Below are positions 9,413 to 20,240 of a stretch of DNA of 64,000 nucleotides, one piece after another. The number at the start of each line of letters is the position of its first letter. Positions within the stretch are counted from its first letter, which is position 1. The notes under the pieces are model-generated. The model did not search any database and was not told the origin of the DNA. It saw nothing but the letters and a program-made list of their open reading frames with translations. This DNA is from Leptobrachium leishanense. Taxonomy: Eukaryota; Chordata; Amphibia; Anura; Megophryidae. The DNA is taken from assembly GCA_009667805.1 (NCBI GenBank), contig CM019063.1:62612506-62676505 (forward strand), read 5' to 3'. A program made the position numbers and the translations under genes.

Positions 9413-10202
9413 TAAATCAAAACATTAGCGATGGGCAGTAACCAGCTTTCACGAGCCATACTGAAATCATCATTTAATGCGGGTTACAGCGCGGATTCAT
9501 CTCTTCTACAGAACATCTGATTACAATCAAAGCATGAAGTGATACAAGAAAATAACATGATGAGTTGACACCAATGGGAAACACACCAATGGGTTTAAAT
9601 CTCTTCCAGTGGATGCCGATCCCCTCCGTAAGGTCTAACAGGACTCACTAAACCTCCACATGCATCCTTTTAGCAGAATAACAAACCGGCTGGAAAAAAG
9701 GGGAAGATTAGAAAATCTGTGCTATTGCACGGAATGAATGAGATGGTGTATTTGCCTCAATCACACAAAGCCCAAAATAAACGCTGGCCCATGTGGTTGG
9801 GTCACATGAGATCTTTGAATATTCCCATGTGTTCTCCATATTCCAACTTCCATCAGATGTCACATAATCACGCTAATAAATCAGGAATAGAAGCAAAACG
9901 TCTATGGTAAAATGATTTGTTTTTACTGTAGGATAGTAACCATGTAGTAATAACCTCCTACACTAATATGGTGCTAACTTGACTGTAACGTGACAAAAAC
10001 ACATGACATAAACATTTTAACATATGGAATGGAAGTGTTTCTTAGTGCTTGTTAAAATTTACACAAGTGTGATTCGTTTCAGTATGAATCGCATTTCGGA
10101 CGACTTTTGTGATTCAGAAAATCAGGAGCATCTGAATAACCGAATCGTAATAGTAACGAACTTCAACCGATCTGAAAAAAAAAATGGTGCCGAAAATTAT
10201 AA
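9413..10202. other. No feature recognised
   Basis: About 790 bp of AT-rich sequence without an identifiable repeat boundary. Open frames of 63-75 codons show no motif. Confidence 0.5.
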
Positions 10203-10945
10203 GGGCCCTATTACATTCTTCACGCAAAAACGCACACGCAACGCGTGAATCTGTGCGCCCAGCATTAAACGTTAACGAGCGTAAATCAACACTGGAATTA
10301 TACTCCTCGCGCATTTTTTCATCCGTCGAGCAATAACCCACGTTAAACCGACCCGCACAAACACGCGCGCAGCAACGTTGCGCGCAGAAACCAGTGTGCG
10401 GACTGTTTTTTCACGCGATTCAGCCAATCAGAATTAAGAACCAGAATTGTCTCACGTTAAGTTTTTGCACCTGTCAAAGTCAATCTGCGCATATATACTG
10501 CATCAATAATAAATGCACACACACAACTTCTCCATTTTATTGGTTTGGGTATGTGTAGAATGTGTAACTATACTTTTCCTGCGTATTTTTTTTTTGGGCT
10601 GGTGTATTTGGTTTCGGCCAGGTTGATAGAATTTGCCATTAACACCAGCTTTTAGGAGTTGGTAAAATTATGCGCGCAAAGGCTGTGCGTTACAAACTGC
10701 GCGTAGATTGTAATACCATCCGCGTACCAGCGCACAAACGCATTTGCGCTCACAATGTTAAGTATAGCACGCGCAAAGTACAGTAAGCTCGCGCAGCATT
10801 CACGCAGGTTCACCCGCGGTAGACGTATACGCGTGTTTGTTGCGCTGACATTGTAATACGACGTTCAGCGCAAAGGGTTTTGCCGCTCGCATTAATGGGT
10901 TTTTGCGCGGGCGCAAACATATGCGCGAAGATTGTAATAGGGCCC
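10203..10945. mobile_element. 743-bp PIF/Harbinger-like MITE with GGGCCCTATTACA ends
   Basis: Terminal inverted repeats GGGCCCTATTACATTCTTC and GAAGATTGTAATAGGGCCC, flanked by TAA on both sides (10200-10202 and 10946-10948). The interior is unusually rich in CGCG, GCGC and CGCA and partly self-complementary. The related element at 53015-54195 ends GGGCAGTATTACAAAGC. TWA duplication fits PIF/Harbinger; no transposase is encoded. Confidence 0.75.
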
Positions 10946-11015
10946 TAAATCGATTTGGATTAATTTGTGTCATTTGAATGGGATGATGTGATAATTTTGG
11001 ACCTCTTTTTTAAGG

Positions 11016-11455
11016 TAGGGATGTGCGTTTCGGGTTTCGGAATTTTCACGAAATTTCCCGATTCGTGTTTTCAGATGTGGCCGAATTTCCGAAAATTTTT
11101 AGATCCGAAAATGGCAGATCCGAAAAGTTTTCCGAGCCGAAACGAAATATTTTCGGAATTTTCGAATGGACTTGAAATGTGTCAAATCGAAATTTATTGC
11201 TTTGAAACGAGGAGAACAGACGTTCCGAAAAAACGAAAATTTCCGAAATTACGAAAAGTCGATACAAAAAACTAGCTAAGTGACACGAAAATACGAAAAA
11301 TGGTCGATATTCCAAAAAAAAAATGTACACGAAAAACGAATCGAGCCGAACCGAATCGAAACAGAAATCGGTCGAAACGAGCCGAATCGAAAAGTTTAAA
11401 AATCCGAAAAATCGAACCGAATCGAACCGAAAAAAAAAATCGGTGCACAAGCCTA
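11016..11455. mobile_element. 440-bp hAT-type MITE with exact 8-bp target duplication
   Basis: Starts TAGGGATGTGC and ends GGTGCACAAGCCTA. TTTTAAGG lies at 11008-11015 and again at 11456-11463, an exact 8-bp duplication diagnostic of hAT. The interior is built from degenerate TTTTCGG and CCGAAAA or TCGAAACGAG words in opposite orientation, so the whole element is a loose palindrome. It is non-autonomous. Confidence 0.9.
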
Positions 11456-11463
11456 TTTTAAGG

Positions 11464-11950
11464 ATGTACCATCTGAATTAACTTATGGAATGATCAAGAT
11501 TGTTTCAGATCCATTGGTTTTTATTCAACTGAGCGCAGCGTTTTCCGATTTTTTTTTTCCTTTTGCAATCAACATATTCCTTGGTTTTAATATAACACTT
11601 AATGACAAATAGAATTATGTTCAAGTAAATATAGTGACATAGCCCAGTGAAATAAGTTGAGGTTGTGATGGGGTTTGGAAAGTATTAATAAAAATAAAAA
11701 ATGAAATGTAACAGTGATTAACAGACTTCTGGAAATTACGAATCGACTCAGAACAACAAATAAACATCATTACGAAATAATGAATCGATTCGAAACAACT
11801 TATAATAAATTTTTCCCACAATAACAAATTGCCCTGAAAACAAATCATTGTGCTATAATGAAAATGGCTAAAATTATTACCTTAACGATTGAAAACAAAA
11901 CAAATTTTGCCGTGCACATGTCCATTAAAAATGTGGGTAATTATAACAAA
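11464..11950. other. No feature recognised
   Basis: AT-rich sequence with no distinctive repeat and no usable open frame. Confidence 0.5.
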
Positions 11951-11954
11951 AGAA

Positions 11955-12700
11955 TGAGACCAGTGAACTGGAACAGATAATACCACATGTAGTCCAGTTG
12001 TCCCAAAAAGTATTAATATAGAAAAATGTTGTTAATTGATACAACAGACAAGCCATCTAGATGACACATCAGTTGGGCCAGTCAACCTGAGACTATGATG
12101 CACCAGGTGGACAGGCCAACAAGAAAAAATAATATGCCAAATGAAGACGTCATCCAGAAAAGATGATGAGGTGGACCAGTTAACCAGAAATGAGGATACA
12201 GGAGGTGGACCAGACCAGACATTCAGAAATGATGATATACAGTAACAGATGGACCAGTCAACCACAAAAGATGATACAAGTGGCGGGGCAGTCATCCAGA
12301 AAAGATGATACACCACGAGGACCAGTCAGCCAGACAAAATGATACAAGGAGTGGGGCAGTCAGTCATCTAAAAAAGATGATACATCAGGTGTATCAGTCA
12401 ACCAGAAAAGTTGATACACCAGGAGTACCAAATTGCCATAAATGTTGAAATAGCAGGTGGTCCAGATGGCCAAAAAAGTTGACTGGTGGACCAACCAACC
12501 TGAAAATATGATACACTTGATAAAGCCATCAACTACAAATGATGAACCTGGTGGAACCTGAAGGAACAATAACTCCCACCAAATGAATGTCATTCAGTTA
12601 ACATATCAAGTGCAGACAACAGAAGAGATGATCCCCAAAATGACCCGTTGTCCCAGATATAGATCAATTACTCAAGCAACAAAAAACTCATAAAAGATGA
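11955..12700. repeat. Degenerate ~40-45-bp minisatellite
   Basis: A recurring cluster of CAGTCAACCAGAAAAG, GATGATACACCAGG and GGTGGACCAG is spaced roughly 40-45 bp apart from about 11955 to 12700, with many substitutions and indels. Units are too divergent to count exactly. Minus-strand frames here are translations of the repeat. Confidence 0.65.
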
Positions 12701-12707
12701 TACCTAA

Positions 12708-13134
12708 TGCTAAGGTCAGACGAAAGCAGTTTTAACGTGTGTTTAGCCGCACGAAATCACGGCCGTGCTAGCAGCAAATGACGTCCAATGCCGGGGAACA
12801 TACGACGAACGGCCGCACGAAAGTTCATCCGTGCAACGCAAGTGGCAAACGAACGCATTTTTTCGAGAACGTCAAACCGCTACTACTGACGTACAGAGTG
12901 CGCTGCGGCCGCATAGCGGCGTGTTTGCGTGATTGGGAGACGTCAGACGCTGCACACGTCCGGCCAACATAACGTCCAGACGCAAAAAGGGTTTTATTGA
13001 TGATCCGTACAAAATCACGGACGAAAATGCGCATCGTATGACCGCTATCGCGTATTCCGTGAAAAAATACGTCCATTCGTTCGAACGCACTTTTTCACGG
13101 ACAACGTGAAAAATGCGTTCGTCTGACCCTAGCC
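12708..13134 (-). mobile_element. PIF/Harbinger-like MITE, copy 2
   Basis: 427 bp, left end TGCTAAGGTCAGAC (two changes from consensus), right end GTCTGACCCTAGCC, flanked by TAA/TAA (12705-12707, 13135-13137). It is the reverse-orientation copy of 8271-8696 and sits in the degenerate minisatellite tract. Confidence 0.85.
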
Positions 13135-13284
13135 TAAGTTGAACGATCATCAAAATAATATTCAAAGTGGAGAAATCATCTGGATGAAATTGCATGCAGA
13201 CTAGTCATTAGACCTTCTAGGGTGGAGGTGGATAGAAAATATGGAAGAATTAAGGAGTTCTGGAGTATTAATGACCAGTAAAGG

Positions 13285-13332
13285 TTACTAGCGTCCCCGT
13301 TTTAGCGTTAATAATGTAATAGGGCCCCCCAT
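13285..13332. mobile_element. Terminal remnant of the GGGCCC-ended PIF-like family
   Basis: TAGCGTCCCCGTTTTAGCG followed by AATGTAATAGGGCCC matches the right end of 53015-54195 and the terminal repeat at 10203. Only ~48 bp remains. Confidence 0.5.
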
Positions 13333-14033
13333 GTTCCAAATATGTTATGATGATAATGTTTTCAACAAACGACCTTGCTAGTGAAAGGGTTAATCGCAGA
13401 TAGGGTATCTATTATCAGCGCTGAGCCAAAATGTGTGAAGTACTGGAAAGCAAAACAAAAACAAAAAAGCCAGACTCCTGACTGCATCAAGAAAGTCTCT
13501 TAATGCTCTTTAATAATCACATAGAGGGCTTCAGAAGATTTCGGCGCTCTCTGTATTTATAAAGTCAGGGGTTAGCAAAACCTTCACAGTTTCAAAAATC
13601 ATAACGGATATTGTTCTCTGTATCTAGAACAAGCTTCTAGTATATCACTGTGTATCAGCCAGATCTAAATGTAGCTTGTGTTTCTTGGCCGGCATACATA
13701 AATACAAGCTAATATTTTGTAAATGGGAAGGTGATACCTTGAACCAAATACACCAGAGGCATGATGGGAAAACGTTATTGCAGAAAAAGAAAAAAAATAC
13801 ACAAAACTAATCAGGGGGCCCGATTCCAACCTAGCCAGTAAGAGTTTGCAAAAGCAAAATTGCTTAACACTAAGTTCTGAACTTACACAAAGTGGCATCC
13901 CGAGGGGGGGTGGGGTGCGGCCTGCACCGGGTGACATCCTAAAAAAAATAAATTATATATATATTTTTTTATACAAAGTATTTTACCAGGAAGGATACAT
14001 TGAGATTTATCTAATTTTCCAGTATGTCCTGGG
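13333..14033. other. Unannotated stretch ending in a short dispersed-repeat fragment
   Basis: No gene seen. Bases 13890-13945 (CACCGGGTGACATCC with a G-run) resemble 17850-17912. Bases 13976-14033 (TTTACCAGGAAGGATACATT, AGTATGTCCTGGG) look like a dispersed repeat that continues at 16460 beyond the next element. Confidence 0.45.
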
Positions 14034-16459
14034 TAGGGATGAGCCGAACACCCCCGTGTTCGGTTCGCATTCGAACAGGAACAATTTCAAAAGTTCAAGT
14101 TCGAACAGGAACCGAACTCAATGCAAGTCAATGGGACTCGAAAGTTCGAATTTTAGAGTGCCCTCCAAGAGGGCATATATGCAAGATATTTGCCATAAAA
14201 GGTGTATGGTGGTCCAGGTAGTGCCCTGGGGGACAGGAAACAAGGACAAAAAGTTTAAATAAAAACGTTTTTAAAGGAACAGTGAGTTTTCCATGAAATA
14301 AAGGTGAAGAATAAAAACGAAAAATTCCTTCAAATATCATGCCTAGGAGGTCCCCATAACCTGCCCGTGAAGTGGCGGATTTGTAGGATGTATAGAAACA
14401 TTTAAAAACAAAAAATTCAATTTTAGGACACGCAGAACAAGTTTAGTGATTTTTTTGGGCTAAATTATGATGAAACTTATGCAGGCTTTGGATGAAAGTA
14501 ACAAAAGGTGCTTTAAAATTTGGTCTTTAGTGTCAGCAACAGTGCCGTCACACCATAACCCCTCTGGTGTTGTGGAAGAGTGCAGGGTTGGACCCTGCGG
14601 TCCAATATTAAAATGCTATGAATCTGGTATAGGCGTCAGTGGCAGTGCACCCAAATATTGTGCCTTTGGTGGCAGCAAGTGCCTTCACACTGTAACCCCT
14701 CTGAGGTATTGTGGAAGAGTGCAGTGGTGGAGGTTTTGGTAATGCAGAAGAGATCCCCGATCTATTCAGTTACATCAGCAGCTATAACAAAACCGGGTCA
14801 GCAATGTTTAGGCACTTGTACTGCGCTACTGTATATGGTGAGAATCGGCGCACACCAGTAGCAACAGGAAGCAAACAGAACAGGCAGGGAATACACAGAG
14901 AGAATAGTCAAATGGCAGGTAAAGTCGGCAACAGATCGGGTCCTCAGAACAAGCAGTGTCAGTAACAAGTATACAAACTGATTCGGTAAGCTAGCGATGC
15001 GGGAATAAAGGCTGAGACACACTGAGCGTGTAGCGACGCACAGCGTAGTGAAGCAAAGAGAAGCAAACATTTTGCAGGCTTGACTTCACTCCGCTCCGCC
15101 TCGCAGCGTGTCTACACTACATTACGTTTGCTTCTCACCGCACTGGACAGGAATCCACTAACTAAATTAAAATGTACACACAAAAACTTTTTATTTTCAC
15201 AAAGCACATGTTATATAGGCAAAAAAAAGTTTCTACTGAATAAAATACATCAAAAATTACTGTTAATTTAATAGGAATAGTATAAAAATATAAAAAAAGT
15301 AACCCCTGATCATATATATTATAGGGACACGGAGCGCCGTGTATAGAGTAGGGATGCATTGATAGCAAACACACAGATATATACGTATATATCAACACGC
15401 AGACCTATATATACATATATATCAACACGCAGATATATATATACACCCACCCACAGACCTCAGACCATATATACACATATGCACATGGGGAGGTGGCATG
15501 TGGACAATCTGAACTAAATGCACCCCCCCCCCATTTGGCTGATCCCTCCAGAAGAAATGTTGAACCCGACAGAGCAGAGAATATATATATTATTCTCTGC
15601 TCTATCGGGTTCAACATTTCTTCTGGAGGGATCAACCAAATGGGGGGGGAGCAATTAGTTGCCAAAATGTGTGTGTAATACAAGTCTGGATATATATATT
15701 TATAAGAATATATATATATAAGATATATATCATACCTGCCTTTACCTTCCCCTATAAATTTGCTAAAAATATACACACAAAAAAAAACCACTGCCTGAGA
15801 CCCCGCGCAGTCCACATGCCACCCCCCTCTACCTGGCTGAATGTATCTAATATATATAATTAAATACATTCAGCCAGATAGAGAAAGAAAAAAAAGGTTT
15901 TATTTTATGTTCCCGGGGACATTTAAAAATGTCCTCGGATTTTATTTTGTTTAGAAATGTGTCGCCTTACCTTAGCCTGGTGGTCAGTGGGGGCTCCCTG
16001 GATCCTGGTTGTGGGGGGGGGTCTGCCGTGGCCGCAGGTGCAGTGGCTCACTCCCTGCGCTGCCTGTCTCTGCCACATGCACCCGGATGGCTAGCCCGCA
16101 CAGTCGCAGCTCTGTCATCGCATGCTCCTCAAGGGGATCCTTGGGAGGCCCCTGCAGGCTGCCCTCTACAGTGCCTGATGTTTTAGTAACAAGAATGTTT
16201 TATCCCATAGGCTTCAATGTTAAAAATATTCCCGTTTTAATCCAATATCTAATAAACTGTTGCTTATAATATTCTGCAGTAAAGAGTCTCTCTATTTCTA
16301 GATTTTTTAGTATTTTTTAAGCATTTTTTATACTTTTTTCTAAAAAAAAATTTTTAGAACTTTTGGCGAACGTCCCAAAAAGTTTGAAGTTCGCGAACTG
16401 TTGAATGGCCGATGTTCGATGCGAACTCCAAACAGATCAAACCGAATAGCTCATCCCTA
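14034..16459. mobile_element. 2.4-kb hAT element, copy 1
   Basis: Starts TAGGGATGAGCCGAACACC and ends TAGCTCATCCCTA, with an exact 8-bp duplication GTCCTGGG at 14026-14033 and 16460-16467. It shares long blocks with 18916-20714, for example CTCCAAGAGGGCATATATGC and CTAGGAGGTCCCCATAACC, and both have near-terminal GTTCG(A/G)A palindromic runs. No transposase is recognisable, so it is non-autonomous. It contains a diverged ~165-bp tandem duplication (about 14527-14740, CCATAACCCCTCTG / CTGTAACCCCTCTG) and nested palindromes at 15487-15880. Confidence 0.9.
15487..15880. repeat. Nested palindromes inside the hAT element
   Basis: Three inverted pairs lie together. GGTGGCATGTGGAC (15491) pairs with GTCCACATGCCACC (15811). 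ATCCCTCCAGAAGAAATGTT (about 15541) pairs with AACATTTCTTCTGGAGGGAT around a TATATA centre at 15584-15594. CTGGCTGAATGTAT (15832) pairs with the complement ending near 15878. Together they form a branched cruciform rather than a single hairpin. Confidence 0.75.
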
Positions 16460-16512
16460 GTCCTGGGTAGGCAAGACCTAGACTGGCACTTTCCAGGGGG
16501 CAGAAATAAACC

Positions 16513-17666
16513 CACTACTAAAGGGGTTATTCACAGAGCACCAAAATGACTGACATTTCTGTGTTCTGTTGTTCCCCACAGTTCGAGGAATCAAATCTCC
16601 CACCCTGCGGTGAATTCACTATTCACAAACCCGCAAACCTGTCGCCAACAACCCGCCAGATAGCTGCCGCAAACACGCTGGACAGCCACCAAACACAGCC
16701 CACGAGCCGCCGGACACAGCGCTGACCAACTGCAATAAAAAGCCAACAAGCCGCCAGACGTGTAAAAAAAATAAATAAAAATACGATTGACAGTGTCAAA
16801 TTTGAAACGCTGTTTTCAAAAAACTACTGAACGAAAATGTCTGGAATTAACATATAAGATCCTATGAATGATAATAAAAAGGTCTGTTACAGAAAAAAGA
16901 AAATCTGCTATTTTAAAAAAAAAAATTTGCTGAAAAAAAAAAATCGGAAAAATGCCTTAGGCTAGGGTCAGACTGAGGCAGTGCGAACGCGCGTGCAGGC
17001 GCACTTAATCACGGCCGCACTAGCAGCAAATGACAGGCAATGACGGCCAATATAAGATGTACGGTCGCACAAAAGTCCGGCTGCGCAACGCAAGTGGAAA
17101 ACGAACGCATTTTTTCGAGAACGTTAAACCACTAGTACTGACGTACAGAGTGCGCTGCGTCGGCTAGAGGCGTGTGTGTGTGATTAGGAGATGTCAGACG
17201 CTGCTAATGTCCGGCCAACATAACGTCCAGACGCAAAAAGTGTTTTATTGATGATCCGTACAAAATCACGGATGAAACTGCGCATCGTATGACCGCTATC
17301 GCGTATTCCGTGAAAAAATACGTCCATTCTTCGAACGCACATTTTCACGGACAACGTGAAAAATGCGTTAGTCTGACCCTAGCCTAAAAGATACAAAAAA
17401 TAAATTAATTAATAAATACCTTTTTGCTGCAGATTAGAAGAATAAACGGTTTATTAGATATTGAATTAAAATGGGAATATTTTTAACATTGAAGCCTATG
17501 GGATTCTCCTGAATAAACCTGCCGAATGAAAACACCAAACAGCAGGGCATTTCACTGACATTTCTCTGCTGTTCTGAGTCTCTGAATTAACCTTTGCTTC
17601 TCTATGGGGATTTCGCTGTCCCCGAACAGGCACCATATTTGCTGGCAATTCGCCAAAATTTGAGTG
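16513..17666 (-). mobile_element. CAGGGTTATTCAG-family element, reverse copy
   Basis: The complement matches 57241-58037 and 18657-22208: GAATCCCATAGGCTTCAATG, AATCTAATAAACCG-type words, AAATTCCAGACATTTTCG-type words, and a 3' end GGTTATTC...GAGAGCACC near 16516. A Harbinger-like MITE is inserted at 16960-17384. It stops abruptly near 17666, where a different repeat begins. Confidence 0.65.
16960..17384 (-). mobile_element. PIF/Harbinger-like MITE, copy 3
   Basis: 425 bp with perfect GGCTAGGGTCAGAC / GTCTGACCCTAGCC ends, same orientation as copy 2. Flanks are TTA and TAA, so the 3-bp duplication is mutated or the site was asymmetric. Inserted in the reverse CAGGGTTATTCAG-family element. Confidence 0.85.
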
Positions 17667-17912
17667 TGAGCATATCACAGAGCTCCACAGCAATAAAACT
17701 CAGTAATGTGTGTATGAACATATCACAGAACTCCACAGCAATAAACCTCACAGTAATGTGCGCTGTGTATGAGCATTCAGTGTTATATGGGAGTTTTGAT
17801 TTATGATGAGTAGGTGTAGTTAAAAAAAATAAATTGTAAAACTCGGGGGGGGGGGTGACACCATGAGTTACCGCACCGGGTGACACCAACCCTAGCGACG
17901 TCACTGGTTACA
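17667..17912 (-). mobile_element. hAT-like end with minisatellite-unit remnants
   Basis: On the minus strand the right end reads CAGTGACGTCGCTAGGG, then CACCCGGTGCGGTAACTC and a C-run, a hAT-like terminus common in frog genomes. Toward 17667 two units related to the 35-kb minisatellite occur (complement of CACAGAGCTCCACAGCAATA). The partner terminus is not visible. Confidence 0.5.
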
Positions 17913-18258
17913 CGGTTATGCAAGTTACGCAGTTGCTGCGTAGAACGATGGATTAGTGCCGCGTGCGCATGTGCTGAAACTTTGGCTGCCATCTCCCAAA
18001 ATGCTCGCTACTGTGAGCATTCAGAAGCGGGATGATGCCAGCAAGCAAAGTGTGCTGATATCATTAGTCCCTGAGTTGGTCCCCGGCAGGCGGGATATTC
18101 AAAATCCTGTTTGTCGATTGACAGCTGCGCGGGCAGAGGAAACTCCTCTGCTTCGTGCTGCGCTACCTACCAAACGGGGCTGATGTGGGGGGGGGGTGAA
18201 TCCATACAGACTGACTACTCTAATTAGATAAGGTGGTCAAGGTGTGTAGAATGTCCTT
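17913..18258. other. No feature recognised
   Basis: Moderately GC-rich sequence with no gene or terminal-repeat signature; a 75-codon frame at 17956 has no motif. Confidence 0.45.
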
Positions 18259-19411
18259 TTAACCCCTTCATGACTGTGGGCATGTATCAGTAGTAGCAGC
18301 TTGCGCTTATTATCCAGAGTTATGCTGTATCATTGCAAATGAAAATCACTTCTTGCAAATTAATTTTGTTTGCATTTGAGTTTCAGAAGGTGCCCCCAAA
18401 CTTTTAGCACCCTGAGCACGATGCCCGAGGTGCTCACACGTTTTAAAATCAACAGGGGAATATCTCTGATGGACTTTTCCCCAGCTGATCCTGCGCGGAG
18501 ACCAGACCTGCAATAACTCCATTGGGCCACTAGGGGCGACATCTGTCTATAATATGGGTTATGGCTTACTGTGTAAAAAAAAAAAGATTTTCCAAAAAAA
18601 AACAACAAAAAAAAATACAGGGTTCGACAGCGTTTTTTTTTTTTTTAAATCACTAGAGGGATTATTCAGAGAGAGCAGATCTGACCCAGAAATTGCACCA
18701 AACAGGGAGTTTCCCTGTACGTGCAATTTCGTGGCCGTTTGGCTATTCAGATAGCAGGCAGTTTGCCAAATTTTGGCAAATTACCAGCGAAATACATTTT
18801 TTTTTAAACTGCTGCTGAGCCATTTCACGCCTGTGTGCTGAGGTCATTTTTACCTGTTTAACTCATCATGTTTAAACGCGTTTTGAAGCCATATTTTATT
18901 ATACATCCCAGACATTAGGGGATGAGCCGAACACCGCCCGAGTTCGGTTCGGGCCCGAACCCGAACTTCCCATATGTTCGGGTCCGAACCCGAACTCCAT
19001 GCAAGTCAATGGGGCTGAAAATTCAGTTTTTAGAGTGCCCTCCAAGAGGGCATATATGCAAGATATTTGCCATAAAAGGTGTATGGGGGTCCGGGTAGTG
19101 CCCTGGGGGACAGGAAACAAGGACAAAAAGTTTTAAAAAAAGTTTTTAAAGGGACAGTGAGTTTTCCATGAAATAAGGGTTAAAAATAAAAACGAAAAAT
19201 TCCTTCAAATATCGTGCCTAGGAGGTCCCCATAACCTGCCCGTGAAGTGGCGGATTTCTAGGATGTATAAAAACACTTAAAAAAAAACAAAAAACGTTTC
19301 AAATGATGGTAAACAGTTTTCCTTTAATCTATCCATAAACAACTGCTTGGGGCGGCAGTATGAAAAGAGGAGACATTTTTGGACATGCAGAAAAAGTTTA
19401 CTGATTTTTTG

Positions 19412-20240
19412 GCGGTGAAAAGCAGGAGAATGGAAAATTCTAGACCAAATAGCCGATTTGGAAAGTGAGATAAAAGGGAGAATTTTTCTGGTTCGGCTAT
19501 TTTGACCTAGAATTTTCTCTTCAGTCATTCTCCTAGGTTTCACCTTTCTCTAAATAACCCTGTCAGGGTTATTCAGAGAGCGGTGAAGAGCAGGAGAATG
19601 ACTGGAGAATGGAAAATTCTAGGTCAAAATAGCCAAACCAGAAAAATTCTCCCATTTAGGCTAGGGTCAGACTAGCGAATTTTTAACGTGCGTTTAGGCG
19701 CACTTAATCAAGTGGAAAATGAACGCATTTTTTCGAGAACGCAGAACCGCTAGTACGGATGTACAGAGTGCGCTGCGTCCACTAGCGGCGTGTGTGTGTG
19801 ATTTGGAGACGTCAGACCCTGCTCATGTCCGGCCAACATAACGTCCAGACACCCAAAGTTTCCTGGTTTGGATCCGTAAAAAATCACGCACAAAAATGCG
19901 CATCGTATGACCGTTTTCGCGCATTCCGTGAAAAAATACGGCAATGCGTTCGGACGCACTTTTTGACGGTGGCTGTGAAAAATGCGTTAGTCTTATCTCA
20001 CTTTCCAAATCGGCTATTTGGTCCAGATTGTTCTCTTTTCCAGCCATTCTCCTGGTTTTCACCTTTCTCTGAACAACCCTGAGAGAGAGGTGAAAGCCAG
20101 GAGAAGAGAACAATCTAGACCAAATAGCCGATTTGGAAAGTGAGATAAATGGGAGAATTTTTCTGGTTTGGCTATTTTGACCTAGAATTTTCCATTCCCC
20201 AGTTATTCTCCTGCTTTTCACCGCTCTCTGAATAACCCTG
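19412..20240. mobile_element. Cluster of palindromic CAGGGTTATTCAGAGAG MITEs
   Basis: One unit runs 19412-19562 (ending AAATAACCCTG), immediately followed by another at 19564-20240 that begins CAGGGTTATTCAGAGAGCGG and ends GAATAACCCTG. Each is built from an arm (GAGAATGG, AAAATTCTAGG, CAAATAGCC) and its complement. The second holds an internal junction (about 20069) and the Harbinger-like MITE 19659-19992. The clean single unit is at 30718-30897. Confidence 0.75.
19659..19992 (-). mobile_element. PIF/Harbinger-like MITE, copy 4, shortened
   Basis: Left end GGCTAGGGTCAGAC is intact. The right end stops at GCGTTAGTC, lacking the last ~11 bp of the terminal repeat. TTA at 19656-19658 and 19993-19995 gives the target duplication, and removing the element restores CCCATTTATCTCAC, as in the sister arm at 20140. 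Innermost of the nested stack. Confidence 0.8.

Noticed and set aside
15405..15869. 154-codon minus-strand frame
   Set aside because: It runs through TATA repeats and the nested palindromes of a hAT element, giving Tyr/Ile-rich low-complexity protein.
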